From Aliivibrio sp. S3MY1 (lineage in GTDB: Bacteria > Pseudomonadota > Gammaproteobacteria > Enterobacterales > Vibrionaceae), in the NCBI RefSeq assembly GCF_028765575.1, contig NZ_JARACO010000024.1, positions 1 to 42,617 on the forward strand: DNA of 42,617 bases, written 5' to 3'. Positions 9,588 to 19,181 of this stretch are shown piece by piece. Numbering within the stretch: the first letter of the stretch is position 1; each line of letters opens with the position of its first letter. The notes beneath the pieces were generated by a model that searched no databases, had not been told where the DNA came from, and saw only the letters and a list, made by a program, of their open reading frames with translations. The position numbers were made by a program, and so were the translations under genes.

Positions 9588-9603
9588 TGGCACACGAATT
9601 GGA
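9588..9603 (+). promoter_or_regulatory. Sigma-54 promoter of glnK-amtB
   Basis: TGGCACACGAATTGGA matches the -24/-12 consensus (TGGCAC-N5-TTGCW) except for one base in the -12 box. It lies 40 bases before the glnK start, as expected for nitrogen-controlled glnK-amtB operons. Confidence 0.8.
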
Positions 9604-9639
9604 TTGTTAAGTGTAAGTTACAAATAATTCAAGGACTGA

Positions 9640-9981
<342 letters not shown>

Positions 9982-9998
9982 GGATAGAGGACAATATT

Positions 9999-11228
9999 AT
10001 GGAACTTTCAACAACAGTATCAGAACTTCGTTATGCCCTAGATACCTTTTTCTTCTTAATGTCAGGTGCTTTGGTTATGTGGATGGCAGCAGGTTTTGCC
10101 ATGTTAGAGGCCGGTTTAGTTCGCTCAAAAAACACCACTGAAATTTTAACTAAGAACTTATGCTTGTATGCGATTGCTTGTACAACTTATTTAGTTGTCG
10201 GTTATAACATCATGTATGTCGATAATGCAGCGGGTGGGATCATGCCTTCTATTGGTGCTTTAATTGGTACTCAATCAGAAGGGGCTGATCATTCATTAGA
10301 ATCGGATTTCTTTTTCCAAGTGGTTTTTGTTGCAACCGCAATGTCAGTAGTATCTGGTGCCGTGGCTGAGCGTATGAAACTTTGGTCTTTTCTTGTGTTC
10401 TCTGCCATTTTAACGGCCTTTATTTATCCAATGGAAGGGTATTGGACATGGGGTGGTGGCTTCTTATCTGAAGCAGGGTTCAGTGACTTTGCCGGTTCTG
10501 GTATTGTTCATATGGCTGGTGCTTCAGCCGCATTAGCTGGCGTATTATTACTTGGTGCTCGTAAAGGTAAGTACGGTAAGAAAGGTCAAATTTACCCAAT
10601 TCCTGGTTCTAATATGCCACTGGCAACATTAGGTACCTTTATTTTATGGTTTGGTTGGTTCGGATTTAACGGCGGTTCTCAATTAATGATTTCAGACTTT
10701 GAGAATGCAACGGCAGTTGGCCAAATCTTTTTGAATACCAATGCAGCAGCTGCAGCTGGTGCAATCACAGCGTTATTCGTGTGTAAAACTACGTGGGGCA
10801 AAGCGGATTTAACCATGGTATTAAATGGTGCATTAGCTGGGCTTGTAGCAATTACCGCGGATCCTTTATCCCCGTCTCCATTGGCCGCTGTGAGTGTTGG
10901 TGCTGTGGCTGGTGCATTGGTTGTCTTTAGTATTGTTGGATTTGATAAAATTAAGATTGATGATCCTGTGGGGGCTATTTCAGTTCATGGTGTATGTGGG
11001 TTATTTGGTTTGATGATCGTTCCATTAAATAATGCTGATGCAACGTTTGGCGCTCAACTGTTTGGAGCTGTTGTTATCTTTGCTTGGGTATTTGGTGCAA
11101 GTCTTGTGGTTTGGGCAATATTAAAAGCAACCATAGGGATCCGAGTTACAGAGGATGAAGAGCTTGAAGGGATGGATGTTCACGATTGTGGAATAGATGC
11201 TTATCCAGAGTTTGTTAGTGTGAAATAA
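9999..11228 (+). CDS. amtB: Ammonium transporter AmtB
   Basis: The 409-residue inner-membrane Amt/Rh channel has about 11 predicted segments. The twin pore histidines are visible at H171 (GIVHMAGASAAL) and H330 (ISVHGVCGLFG). Family motifs such as FGWFGFNGGS and the aromatic gate region near EGYWTWGGG are also present. There is no evident cleaved signal peptide, and the protein starts directly with a membrane segment at about 12-35. It imports NH4+/NH3 under nitrogen limitation and is gated by GlnK, encoded 17 bases upstream in the same transcript. The ribosome site is AGGATAGAGGA. A strong terminator follows. Confidence 0.95.
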   Translation: MELSTTVSELRYALDTFFFLMSGALVMWMAAGFAMLEAGLVRSKNTTEILTKNLCLYAIACTTYLVVGYNIMYVDNAAGGIMPSIGALIGTQSEGADHSLESDFFFQVVFVATAMSVVSGAVAERMKLWSFLVFSAILTAFIYPMEGYWTWGGGFLSEAGFSDFAGSGIVHMAGASAALAGVLLLGARKGKYGKKGQIYPIPGSNMPLATLGTFILWFGWFGFNGGSQLMISDFENATAVGQIFLNTNAAAAAGAITALFVCKTTWGKADLTMVLNGALAGLVAITADPLSPSPLAAVSVGAVAGALVVFSIVGFDKIKIDDPVGAISVHGVCGLFGLMIVPLNNADATFGAQLFGAVVIFAWVFGASLVVWAILKATIGIRVTEDEELEGMDVHDCGIDAYPEFVSVK

Positions 11229-11260
11229 ATAGCATTATTAATATTCTTTTACAAAATATG

Positions 11261-11293
11261 AAGCCTCAACACCGATAGTGTTGAGGCTTTTTT
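11261..11293 (+). terminator. glnK-amtB terminator
   Basis: A perfect 12-bp stem, AAGCCTCAACAC paired with GTGTTGAGGCTT, with a five-base loop and a run of six T residues lies 33 bases after amtB. Confidence 0.9.
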
Positions 11294-11314
11294 GATAAAT
11301 AATGCGAGAGATCA

Positions 11315-11342
11315 TTGCCATTTAAGAATTGCTTTGTATAAT
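11315..11342 (+). promoter_or_regulatory. Sigma-70 promoter of fbpABC
   Basis: TTGCCA (11315-11320) and TATAAT (11337-11342) are separated by 16 bases, a strong vegetative promoter 60 bases before fbpA. Confidence 0.7.
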
Positions 11343-11350
11343 ATCGCTAT

Positions 11351-11370
11351 TGATAAGTATTCTTATTACC
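11351..11370. promoter_or_regulatory. Candidate Fur operator
   Basis: TGATAAGTATTCTTATTACC carries the dyad ATAAG-TATT-CTTAT at the predicted transcription start of fbpA. It matches about half of the 19-bp Fur consensus, so it is a moderate candidate supported mainly by position and by the iron-transport function. Confidence 0.4.
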
Positions 11371-11401
11371 ATTTGTAACTAGAAAAATTTAAAGGAATAT
11401 C

Positions 11402-12415
11402 ATGAAAAAGTTATTATCAGTTTCTGCACTAATCGCAGGTATGTTTGCACCAAGTGTTATGGCTGCTGAAGAAGTTAATGTTTACTCTTACCGTCAGCCT
11501 TTCTTGGTTGAACCAATGTTTAAAGAGTTTACCAAAGAGACTGGTATTAAAGTTAACGTGAAATTTGCTAAAAAAGGCTTGGCTGAAAAGCTAGCTCAAG
11601 AAGGTGAATTAAGCCCAGCAGATGTTATCTTAACAACGGATATTAGCCGTCTTGCTGAGTTAACAAATAAAAATCTAGTTCAACCAGTAGATAGCAAAAC
11701 GATTGATGCTAACGTTCCAGCTCAATACCGTGATTCAGATGACGAGTGGTTCGCATTAACATTACGTGCTCGTAACGTATATTCATCTCGTGATCGTGTT
11801 GGTAAGCTAGGTGCTGATTTTGATTATGCGGATTTAGCAAACCCAGAGTGGAAAGGTAAAATTTGTACTCGTAGTGGTAAGCACCCTTACAATGTCTCTC
11901 TGGTGTCCTCTATGATTGCTCATCATGGTGAAGCAGAAGCAAAAACATGGTTAGAAGGTGTAAAAGCAAATCTAGCTCGTAAGCCTCAAGGTAATGACCG
12001 CGCACAAGTTAAAGCAATTAAAGAAGGTCTTTGTGATGTCGCTTTAGGTAATAGCTACTACCTAGGTAAAATGGTTAATGATCCTAAGCAAGTTGCATGG
12101 GCTGAATCGGTATACATTAACTTCCCTAACCAAAACACAGAGGGTACTCACGTAAATGTCAGTGGTATGGCGATGGCTAAATACGCACCTAATAAAGACA
12201 ATGCCTTGAAATTAATGGAATTTTTAACAGGTGATGTTGCACAAGGTATGTACGCTGACGTGAATTATGAATACCCAGTAAAACCAGGTGTTAAGCGTTC
12301 TGAGTTAGTTGCATCTTGGGGTGATTTCAAAGCTGATACGCTATCTTTAGATTCGATTGCAGATAACCACACCAAAGCAATTAAACTTTTAGATGAAGTG
12401 AAGTTTGATCTTTAA
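11402..12415 (+). CDS. fbpA: Ferric-iron ABC transporter, periplasmic binding protein
   Basis: The 337-residue protein has a clear signal peptide (MKKLLSVSALIAGMFAPSVMA, cleavage before AEEV). The mature part resembles the FbpA/FutA/IdiA iron-binding family: it opens with VNVYSYRQ, has the late paired tyrosines in GNSYYLGKM that ligate Fe(III) in homologues, and contains the NVSGMAMAKYAPN block. It binds ferric iron in the periplasm and hands it to the FbpB permease encoded 67 bases downstream. A strong promoter with a possible Fur operator precedes it. Equivalent genes precede the chb operon in V. cholerae, as I recall. The symbol follows the family, and idiA or futA would be equally valid. 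Confidence 0.9.
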   Translation: MKKLLSVSALIAGMFAPSVMAAEEVNVYSYRQPFLVEPMFKEFTKETGIKVNVKFAKKGLAEKLAQEGELSPADVILTTDISRLAELTNKNLVQPVDSKTIDANVPAQYRDSDDEWFALTLRARNVYSSRDRVGKLGADFDYADLANPEWKGKICTRSGKHPYNVSLVSSMIAHHGEAEAKTWLEGVKANLARKPQGNDRAQVKAIKEGLCDVALGNSYYLGKMVNDPKQVAWAESVYINFPNQNTEGTHVNVSGMAMAKYAPNKDNALKLMEFLTGDVAQGMYADVNYEYPVKPGVKRSELVASWGDFKADTLSLDSIADNHTKAIKLLDEVKFDL

Positions 12416-12482
12416 TTTGATATTTCCTATTGGTGAGGTAACAATACCTCACCATTTTAAAAAGAGCCTTGCAGTTTAGGCA

Positions 12483-14114
12483 ATGAAAGAAAAATTATTC
12501 TTCTGGAAAACCAGTAGTTGGAGTGTATCTTTACTACTGGTTTTACCGATCTTAGCGATCCTATATACCGCACTGGGTAATACCGATGATATTTTTACTC
12601 ATCTGTTTAATACCGTGTTACCAACCTATACGCTAAATACGGTGTTATTAGTCTTTGGTGCGATGTTCTTTTCCTTAATTTTAGGTGTCCCTTCTGCATG
12701 GTTTATGGCCATGTGCCGTGTACCCTCCTCATCAGTTTTACAATGGGCTTTAGTTCTTCCTTTAGCAATGCCTGCTTATATTGTGGGATATATCTACACC
12801 GATTGGCTTGATTTTGCAGGACCAATCCAAGTATTACTTCGAGATATTACCGGGTGGCAATCTTACGGTGATTATTGGTTCCCTGATATTCGTACCTTAA
12901 CGGGTGCTATTCTTGTCATGTCTTTGGTGCTATACCCCTACGTATATTTACTTGCTCGTGCTGCATTTATGGAGCAAAACATCAGTTTGCTACAGTCGGC
13001 GCGATTATTAAAATGTACTCCTTGGGAGAGTTTTAAACGAATATCGTTACCTCTAGCAAGACCTTCGATTGCGGTTGCTTTATCTTTAGTTGCGATGGAA
13101 GCGTTGGGGGACTTTGGTACGGTTAGCTATTTTGCAGTAAATACATTAACAACGGCAGTCTATGATACGTGGTTAGGCTATTCGAATTTGAATGCTGCTG
13201 CGAAAGTGTCTGCATTTATGCTGATGGGAATTCTTTTACTTATCAGTGGTGAACGTTATAGCCGTCGTAAACAAAAAATGTTCCAAGAGAAGTTTAATAC
13301 CAATGAAGAATTTCAATATGAACTTCATGGCTGGAAAAAGTGGGGCGCATTTACTTGGTGTTGGGGATTGGTTTCCATCGCATTTATTTTTCCGTTGTTA
13401 CAATTGATTAGTTATTCTTTTCATTACTTTGAAGAGAGTTGGACCGCTGAGTTTCAAGAGTACGCAATAAACAGCTTATACGTATCTTCTATTGCTGCCG
13501 TTATCGCTGTCATTATTGCTTTGGTGGTGAATTTTTTACACCGTTTACAACCAAATAATAAATGGAGTGTAATGCCAATGCGTTTGGCATCTCTTGGCTA
13601 TGCAGTTCCAGGAACCGTACTTGCTATTGGGGTCATGCTACCAATGATTGGGTTGGATCATCTTGTGAATGATATTTCAAAACAATTAGGCTTTGGAATG
13701 GTTGGCTTAATTTTTTCGGGTTCAATTTTTGCGTTAATCTTTGCTTCTGTAACGCGTTTCTCAGCAGTAGCTATTGGATCTATTGAAAGTAACCTTAATA
13801 AAATTCCCCCTTCATTGGATATGGCGTCTCGCACATTAGGCTGTGGAACGTGGGAGATGTTACGTCGAGTTCATTTTCCATTAATTCGTCGTGGTTGCTT
13901 GATTGCTGGGTTATTAGTCTTTATTGAAACCATGAAAGAGCTAAATGCAGCCTTATTATTACGCCCATTTAACTTTGAAACACTAGCCACTTATGTATTT
14001 AATTTTGCTTCTGATGAGCAATTAGAGATTGCAGCAATGCCTGCGGTATTATTGGTATTGGTTGGATTGATCCCATTGATCATTGTTAACCGTTCTTTGG
14101 AGCAACAGCATTAA
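12483..14114 (+). CDS. fbpB: Ferric-iron ABC transporter permease
   Basis: The 543-residue inner-membrane protein carries two tandem permease units, each with about six membrane segments and an EAA loop. The first EAA-like loop is around QSARLLKCTPWESFKRISLPLARP and the second around DMASRTLGCGTWEMLRRVHFPL. This fused arrangement is typical of FbpB/SfuB ferric permeases, which work as a single chain with an FbpC dimer. Its stop codon overlaps the fbpC start (TAATG), indicating translational coupling. The start has only a modest ribosome site. Confidence 0.92.
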   Translation: MKEKLFFWKTSSWSVSLLLVLPILAILYTALGNTDDIFTHLFNTVLPTYTLNTVLLVFGAMFFSLILGVPSAWFMAMCRVPSSSVLQWALVLPLAMPAYIVGYIYTDWLDFAGPIQVLLRDITGWQSYGDYWFPDIRTLTGAILVMSLVLYPYVYLLARAAFMEQNISLLQSARLLKCTPWESFKRISLPLARPSIAVALSLVAMEALGDFGTVSYFAVNTLTTAVYDTWLGYSNLNAAAKVSAFMLMGILLLISGERYSRRKQKMFQEKFNTNEEFQYELHGWKKWGAFTWCWGLVSIAFIFPLLQLISYSFHYFEESWTAEFQEYAINSLYVSSIAAVIAVIIALVVNFLHRLQPNNKWSVMPMRLASLGYAVPGTVLAIGVMLPMIGLDHLVNDISKQLGFGMVGLIFSGSIFALIFASVTRFSAVAIGSIESNLNKIPPSLDMASRTLGCGTWEMLRRVHFPLIRRGCLIAGLLVFIETMKELNAALLLRPFNFETLATYVFNFASDEQLEIAAMPAVLLVLVGLIPLIIVNRSLEQQH

Positions 14115-15154
14115 TGAATTCTGCATTATCTATATCTAATTTAACTTGCCGCTATCATGATCAGAATATTTTATCTCAGCTCTCTTTAGCTGTTGAATCG
14201 GGCGAAATTGTCTGTTTACTAGGTGCGAGTGGCTGCGGAAAAACCACTCTTCTAAAAGCGATTGCAGGTCTATTACCTCTGTCTGAAGGTGAGATGAACC
14301 TTAATGGTAAGGTGATTACCGACAGTAATACATGGTTGCCACCAGAGCAGCGAAATATAGGTATGATCTTTCAAGATTATGCGTTGTTTCCACATCTTAC
14401 GGTAAGTGAAAATATCGGATTTGGCTTAAAAAAATGGGAAAAGCAACGAGCAATAGATAAAGTAGAATCCATGCTTCATCTTGTGCACTTAAGTGGCTTT
14501 GGTGATCGTTATCCTCATCAACTATCGGGTGGTCAGCAGCAGCGTGTCGCGATTGCAAGAGCACTAGCCAGTGAGCCTGACCTTCTGTTATTAGATGAAC
14601 CATTCTCTAACATTGATACTCAAGTACGCCATGATCTAATTAAAGAAATCCGCCGTATCTTTAAAGCGCAAGGTGTGACGGCTATTTTCGTGACTCACAG
14701 CCGTGAAGAAGCCTTTGCTTTCTCTGATAAATTAGCAGTAATGAATCATGGTGTGATAGAGCAATTTGGCAGTGCGAATGACTTATATTATTCACCAAAC
14801 AGTCGCTTTGTTGCTGATTTCTTAGGTGGTGGCTCTTATGTTTCCGGTATGATTGGCAATGATGGAAACATTGAAACTGCGGTTGGATTGATCTCTTGTG
14901 GTCGCAGTACTGAAGATGCAAATAAGAAAGCCGATGTTTTACTTCGTCCGCAAAATATTACGTTATATAGAGACGCATCAGGCAGTGCTATTGTTAAAGA
15001 ATTACAATTTATGGGCGATACGTGTCGATATGTGATCGAAGATGATGAGACGCAATTGATTGGTGTATCTAATGATTCTTTATCTAATGGCGAAAAAGTA
15101 AGAGTTGAGATTAAGCCTCATTGTCCAATTGTATTTCTTCAAGAAAATAATTAA
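14114..15154 (+). CDS. fbpC: Ferric-iron ABC transporter ATP-binding protein
   Basis: The 346-residue ABC ATPase has Walker A GASGCGKTT (37-45), the Q-loop, signature LSGGQQQR, Walker B LLLLDEP and the switch His in VTHSREEA. The C-terminal region (about 240-346) resembles the TOBE/regulatory domain of the FbpC and MalK-like subfamily. It powers FbpB-dependent iron uptake. Its ATG overlaps the fbpB stop by one base. The gene ends at a hairpin shared with the convergent chb operon. Confidence 0.93.
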   Translation: MNSALSISNLTCRYHDQNILSQLSLAVESGEIVCLLGASGCGKTTLLKAIAGLLPLSEGEMNLNGKVITDSNTWLPPEQRNIGMIFQDYALFPHLTVSENIGFGLKKWEKQRAIDKVESMLHLVHLSGFGDRYPHQLSGGQQQRVAIARALASEPDLLLLDEPFSNIDTQVRHDLIKEIRRIFKAQGVTAIFVTHSREEAFAFSDKLAVMNHGVIEQFGSANDLYYSPNSRFVADFLGGGSYVSGMIGNDGNIETAVGLISCGRSTEDANKKADVLLRPQNITLYRDASGSAIVKELQFMGDTCRYVIEDDETQLIGVSNDSLSNGEKVRVEIKPHCPIVFLQENN

Positions 15155-15170
15155 ACCTTGAGATAAAAAG

Positions 15171-15204
15171 AACCCAGCTAATCGACTCAAGTATTAGCTG
15201 GGTT
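15171..15204. terminator. Shared terminator of fbpABC and the chb operon
   Basis: A 12-bp perfect stem, AACCCAGCTAAT paired with ATTAGCTGGGTT, with a ten-base loop sits between the convergent operons. The minus strand has the better T-rich tail (CTTTTTAT), so it is clearest as the chb operon terminator, while the plus strand tail is weak. Confidence 0.8.
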
Positions 15205-15245
15205 AAGTCTTTAGAGGCGTATTTTTATTTAAAATACGCGGGAAA

Positions 15246-16658
15246 CTAAAGAGAAAGGAAAGCTTTCATTTCATTCAACACTTTTTCTGCTGTTAGTTGG
15301 TCTTCCATTTCAGCAAAAATACGTAGTAACGGCTCTGTTCCTGAGAATCGAGCAATTACCCAGCCACCATTTTTGAAATAAACTTTAGCGCCATCTTCAT
15401 AGCTCACTTTTTCAATGTCATGTTCAAATTTAGGGAGTTGTTTTTCAATATAAATTTTATTGTACAGCGCTTCTTTTTCACTTGCTTTGAATGTACAGTC
15501 GCCTTCGGCAGTGTAGGCATAACCATATTTAGCATAAATTTCATCAAGCATTTCAGAGAGTTTTTTACCCGTTACACTGATCATTTCAACGAGTAAACTG
15601 GAAGCGAATACGCCATCTTTACCTTTAATATGGCCACGAATAGTTAAGCCACCTGAGCTTTCGCCACCAAGTAAAGAATCATCCGCTTCCATTTGTGAAC
15701 TGATGTGCTTAAAGCCTACTGGAACCTCAAAGCTCTTTTCACCATGATCCGCGGCAACTTTATCTAATAAATGAGTCGTTGCGATATTACGCACAACAGA
15801 GCCTTTCCAGCCTTTGTACTCAAGTAGGTAATAATAAAGCAGCAATAACACTTCATTTGGATGAATAAAGTTACCTTTCTCATCAATGATGCCTAGACGG
15901 TCAGCATCACCATCTGTGCCAATACCAATGTCATAACCATCATGAGCAACTAGGTGTTTTAAACGATAAAGTGTTGCTGCGTTAGGCGATGGCATTAGAC
16001 CACCAAACGAAGGGTTTTCACCGTCATTGATAACATCAACATCACAACGAGCACTGATTAATACGGTTTGTAGGGCATTTTTTGCCACGCCAAACATAGG
16101 GTCGATCAGTACACGTAAATTCGCTTTTTTAATCGCTTCCATATCGATAAAGTTAACGATGGAATCAACGAATGCGTTCATTGGATTAATGATTTCAATA
16201 CAACCATCGTTTAGCGCTTCTTCAAAATCAACACTGCTGACATCTTGCTGCGTTAAATGAGCAATTTGTTGTTCAATTTTTTGAGTGATTATTTCATCAG
16301 CATCGCGTCCGCCTTCAATGAAGACTTTAACGCCGTTGTAATCTGCAGGGTTGTGAGAGGCAGTAATACAAGCTGAGTAAATACATCCCATCTCTTTTGC
16401 TTGAAACATAACAATCGGGGTTGGAACGAATCGGTCAATAAAGCTGACTTTAATACCGTTTGCCGCGACGACTTCAGCAAACCATTTTCCTGCTTTATCT
16501 GAAAGAAAGCGGCGGTCATAGCCAATAACAAAGCCTTTTTCTTGCGCTTGTTCATTGATCATAATATTAGATAACGCTTGTGCGACAAGACGTACATTGT
16601 CTTTAGTGAACTCTTCACCAATGAAAGCACGCCATCCGCCAGTACCAAATTGAATCAT
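15246..16658 (-). CDS. Hexose-phosphate mutase of the chb operon (probable GlcNAc-1-P to GlcNAc-6-P)
   Basis: The 470-residue member of the alpha-D-phosphohexomutase superfamily has its catalytic phosphoserine at Ser101 in TASHNP, the metal-binding loop DGDADRLG, the sugar-specificity loop GGESSGG and the C-terminal phosphate loop around FSGTEPLLRI. It is the last gene of the chb operon, after chitobiose phosphorylase. That context strongly suggests it converts the GlcNAc-1-P released by phosphorolysis into GlcNAc-6-P. Annotation databases usually call it phosphoglucomutase/phosphomannomutase family, so its specificity is inferred from the operon. An 11-bp hairpin lies just upstream of its ribosome site. 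Confidence 0.88.
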   Translation of the reverse strand: MIQFGTGGWRAFIGEEFTKDNVRLVAQALSNIMINEQAQEKGFVIGYDRRFLSDKAGKWFAEVVAANGIKVSFIDRFVPTPIVMFQAKEMGCIYSACITASHNPADYNGVKVFIEGGRDADEIITQKIEQQIAHLTQQDVSSVDFEEALNDGCIEIINPMNAFVDSIVNFIDMEAIKKANLRVLIDPMFGVAKNALQTVLISARCDVDVINDGENPSFGGLMPSPNAATLYRLKHLVAHDGYDIGIGTDGDADRLGIIDEKGNFIHPNEVLLLLYYYLLEYKGWKGSVVRNIATTHLLDKVAADHGEKSFEVPVGFKHISSQMEADDSLLGGESSGGLTIRGHIKGKDGVFASSLLVEMISVTGKKLSEMLDEIYAKYGYAYTAEGDCTFKASEKEALYNKIYIEKQLPKFEHDIEKVSYEDGAKVYFKNGGWVIARFSGTEPLLRIFAEMEDQLTAEKVLNEMKAFLSL

Positions 16659-16675
16659 TGTAAATTCCTTTTAGA

Positions 16676-16702
16676 GTAAGGAGCTTGCAATAAGCTCCTT
16701 AC
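16676..16702 (-). other. Intra-operon hairpin before the mutase gene
   Basis: GTAAGGAGCTT and AAGCTCCTTAC form a perfect 11-bp stem with a five-base loop between chitobiose phosphorylase and the mutase. On the transcribed minus strand there is no T-tail, and the ribosome site of the mutase follows within a few bases. It may protect or process the mRNA, or partially attenuate the last gene. Confidence 0.6.
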
Positions 16703-16737
16703 TTTTATCATTTAAATTAAGCGTTAATTAAACGTAC

Positions 16738-19143
16738 TTAACCCATGATTACGATAACGTCGTTCACACTGCCTTCTGCTTGAACAGGGACTGCGCCATT
16801 AACTTCTTTGCCATTAATCGTGATTGATTGAACGCCTTTACTTACTGAGTTAGGGTTCTTAACTTGAATGTTGTATGTCGCACCACGCCATTGACGAGTC
16901 ACTGAGAACTCAGGCCAATCAGTTGGAATACAAGGGTCAATCGTTAAGCCTTCAAAGCCAGCACGAACACCAAGAATAAAATTAGTTACCGCGAAGTAAG
17001 CCCAACCAGAAGTACCTGTTAACCAAGGGTGGTTAGCACGGCCATGATCTTGATGATCTTTACCCATAATAAACTGTACGTATGAGTATGGTTCTGCAAC
17101 ACGCTTTTCAATCATGTCATTTTGGTTATATGGATTTAGTGCATCATAGAATTTCATTGCACGGTCACCACGACCTAATTTTGCTTCGGCTACCCAAGCC
17201 CATGGGTTTGGATGAGAGAAGATCGCGCCATTCTCTTTTACACCTTGGTAAACACGAGTCACAAAACCAATGTCATCATTTGGTGTTGAGAATGAAGGTG
17301 AATTTAGGTGTAAGCCGTATTCAGAGAATAAGTTCTCATCAACTGCATCCATCGCTTTCTCACCACGCTCTTGAGATACTGCACCAGATAAAACCGCTAA
17401 GGTGTTTGATTCAAGGTGAACTCGACCTTCAGTTTGTTGAGCTGTACCAATTTTGTCGCCATCCTTGGTTAGGCCACGAATGTACCAACCACCTTCTTCA
17501 TCCCAAAGGTGAGTTTCACACGCTTCGCGTACGTTCGCTGCCATTTCAGAGTATTTAGCTATGTCAGCATCATTGTTACGGAATTTAGCTAAATCTAAGA
17601 ATTCTTCTAATGCCCAGAAATGTAAGAATGAAACCATTGATGATTCGCCACCACCTAAGTTCAGACAGTCATTCCAGTCAGCACGCAACCCTTTACAAAT
17701 ACCAGTACGGCCAACGTATTCTGCAGAGAAATCTAACGCCGCTTTCATGTGTTCATAAACGGTTGCGTTACCACCATCAGCGTATGGGATCACTTCGTCA
17801 AAGAAAGAGTGTTCACCTGTTTCCATTACATATTTAATGATCGTCGGAACGATCCATAAATGGTCATCAGAACAGGTATCTTCAATGCCGTGGATCTTAT
17901 CGTCATCCGATGGAGTAGGAACCACTGTTGGTGATTTTGATGGAACAACGTCTGCTTTTTCAGGATCGAACCAGTCAGGATCAAATAAGTGCAGACCGTA
18001 ACCGGCTTTTACTTGGCCACGTAATAAGTCTACGATACGTTTACGAGTCATTTTTGGGTTAGCGTGAGGTACAGAAATCGCATCTTGAGCGGTATCACGG
18101 TAACCAAGACCAGTACGTCCACCCACTTCGATGAATGAAGCAAAACGAGACCAAACCACACAAGTTTCAGCTTGATACAGTGTCCACGTGTTGATCATTG
18201 TATCCAAACCTTCGTTTGGTGATTTAACTTGGAATTTATCGCAACGCTCGCTCCAGTGATCTTTGATCTCTTGGAAAGCCGCATCAACATTAGCAACATC
18301 TTGGTATTTTTGACGTAGACGTTCGCCGTTGCCTTTACCTAGACCAAGAACGTAAGCAAAGCGTACTTCTTCACCCGGTTGAATAGTAAATTGCTTATGA
18401 AGAGAACCACAATGGTTGTAACAGGTTTGTGCTGAGTTAGAGCATTGACCTTTTTCAACTGCAATTGGGTTTGCTTCATCACGGTATGCGCCTAAGAAGC
18501 TATCACGTTGGCCATCATATGAATCAGGATCAAACGTAGATGCTAAGTAGTAGAAACCTTCAAAATCATTGGTGTTGTAGTAAAGATCGTATTCAATCAC
18601 GCCTTCATTGTAAGAGGTACCTGCAGAGTACAATGACATCTGGTGGTTTTGGTTATCTGATTGGATATGGCTGAATGAGAATTCAACAAAAGAGAATGCA
18701 GAGATAACACGAGGCTTATCGCTGGTATTCTTAATAACCACATCCCACACTTCAGCGTCTTCACCTTTTGGAACAAATAAGGTTTTAGTCGCTTCAATGC
18801 CGTTGTAATCACATTTAAATTTAGAGTAAGACAGGCCGTGACGAACTTCGTAGCTTGCTTCATCTAAGCTTTTTGCTACAGGTTGCCATGAGATTGACCA
18901 ATAATCACCTGTTTCATCATCACGTAAGTAAACATAGTGTCCAGGGCGATCAAATGTGCCGTTTGGACGGAATTTAGTAACACGGTTGTACTCTGGAGAG
19001 TTATAGAAAGAGTAACCGCCAGCATTGTGAGAAATAACCGTACAGAATTTCTCTGTACCTAAATAGTTAGTCCATGGTGCTGGTACGTCAGGGCGAGTGA
19101 TTACATATTCACGGTTATCGTTATCAAAAAAGCCGTATTTCAT
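16738..19143 (-). CDS. chbP: N,N'-diacetylchitobiose phosphorylase (GH94)
   Basis: The 801-residue cytoplasmic enzyme is the full length of Vibrio ChbP. It cleaves (GlcNAc)2 with phosphate to GlcNAc-1-P and GlcNAc, saving ATP. GH94 layout is visible: N-terminal beta-sandwich (about 1-270), helical linker, then an (alpha/alpha)6 barrel. The general acid is Asp492 in RADWNDC, at the same number as reported for V. proteolyticus ChbP. It lies 38 bases after the GH20 gene. No signal peptide is present, so the substrate must be imported, which fits the ABC transporter upstream in the operon. Confidence 0.95.
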   Translation of the reverse strand: MKYGFFDNDNREYVITRPDVPAPWTNYLGTEKFCTVISHNAGGYSFYNSPEYNRVTKFRPNGTFDRPGHYVYLRDDETGDYWSISWQPVAKSLDEASYEVRHGLSYSKFKCDYNGIEATKTLFVPKGEDAEVWDVVIKNTSDKPRVISAFSFVEFSFSHIQSDNQNHQMSLYSAGTSYNEGVIEYDLYYNTNDFEGFYYLASTFDPDSYDGQRDSFLGAYRDEANPIAVEKGQCSNSAQTCYNHCGSLHKQFTIQPGEEVRFAYVLGLGKGNGERLRQKYQDVANVDAAFQEIKDHWSERCDKFQVKSPNEGLDTMINTWTLYQAETCVVWSRFASFIEVGGRTGLGYRDTAQDAISVPHANPKMTRKRIVDLLRGQVKAGYGLHLFDPDWFDPEKADVVPSKSPTVVPTPSDDDKIHGIEDTCSDDHLWIVPTIIKYVMETGEHSFFDEVIPYADGGNATVYEHMKAALDFSAEYVGRTGICKGLRADWNDCLNLGGGESSMVSFLHFWALEEFLDLAKFRNNDADIAKYSEMAANVREACETHLWDEEGGWYIRGLTKDGDKIGTAQQTEGRVHLESNTLAVLSGAVSQERGEKAMDAVDENLFSEYGLHLNSPSFSTPNDDIGFVTRVYQGVKENGAIFSHPNPWAWVAEAKLGRGDRAMKFYDALNPYNQNDMIEKRVAEPYSYVQFIMGKDHQDHGRANHPWLTGTSGWAYFAVTNFILGVRAGFEGLTIDPCIPTDWPEFSVTRQWRGATYNIQVKNPNSVSKGVQSITINGKEVNGAVPVQAEGSVNDVIVIMG

Positions 19144-19181
19144 TGTTTTATCCTTAACTAAAATACTAATAATTGGGTGAC

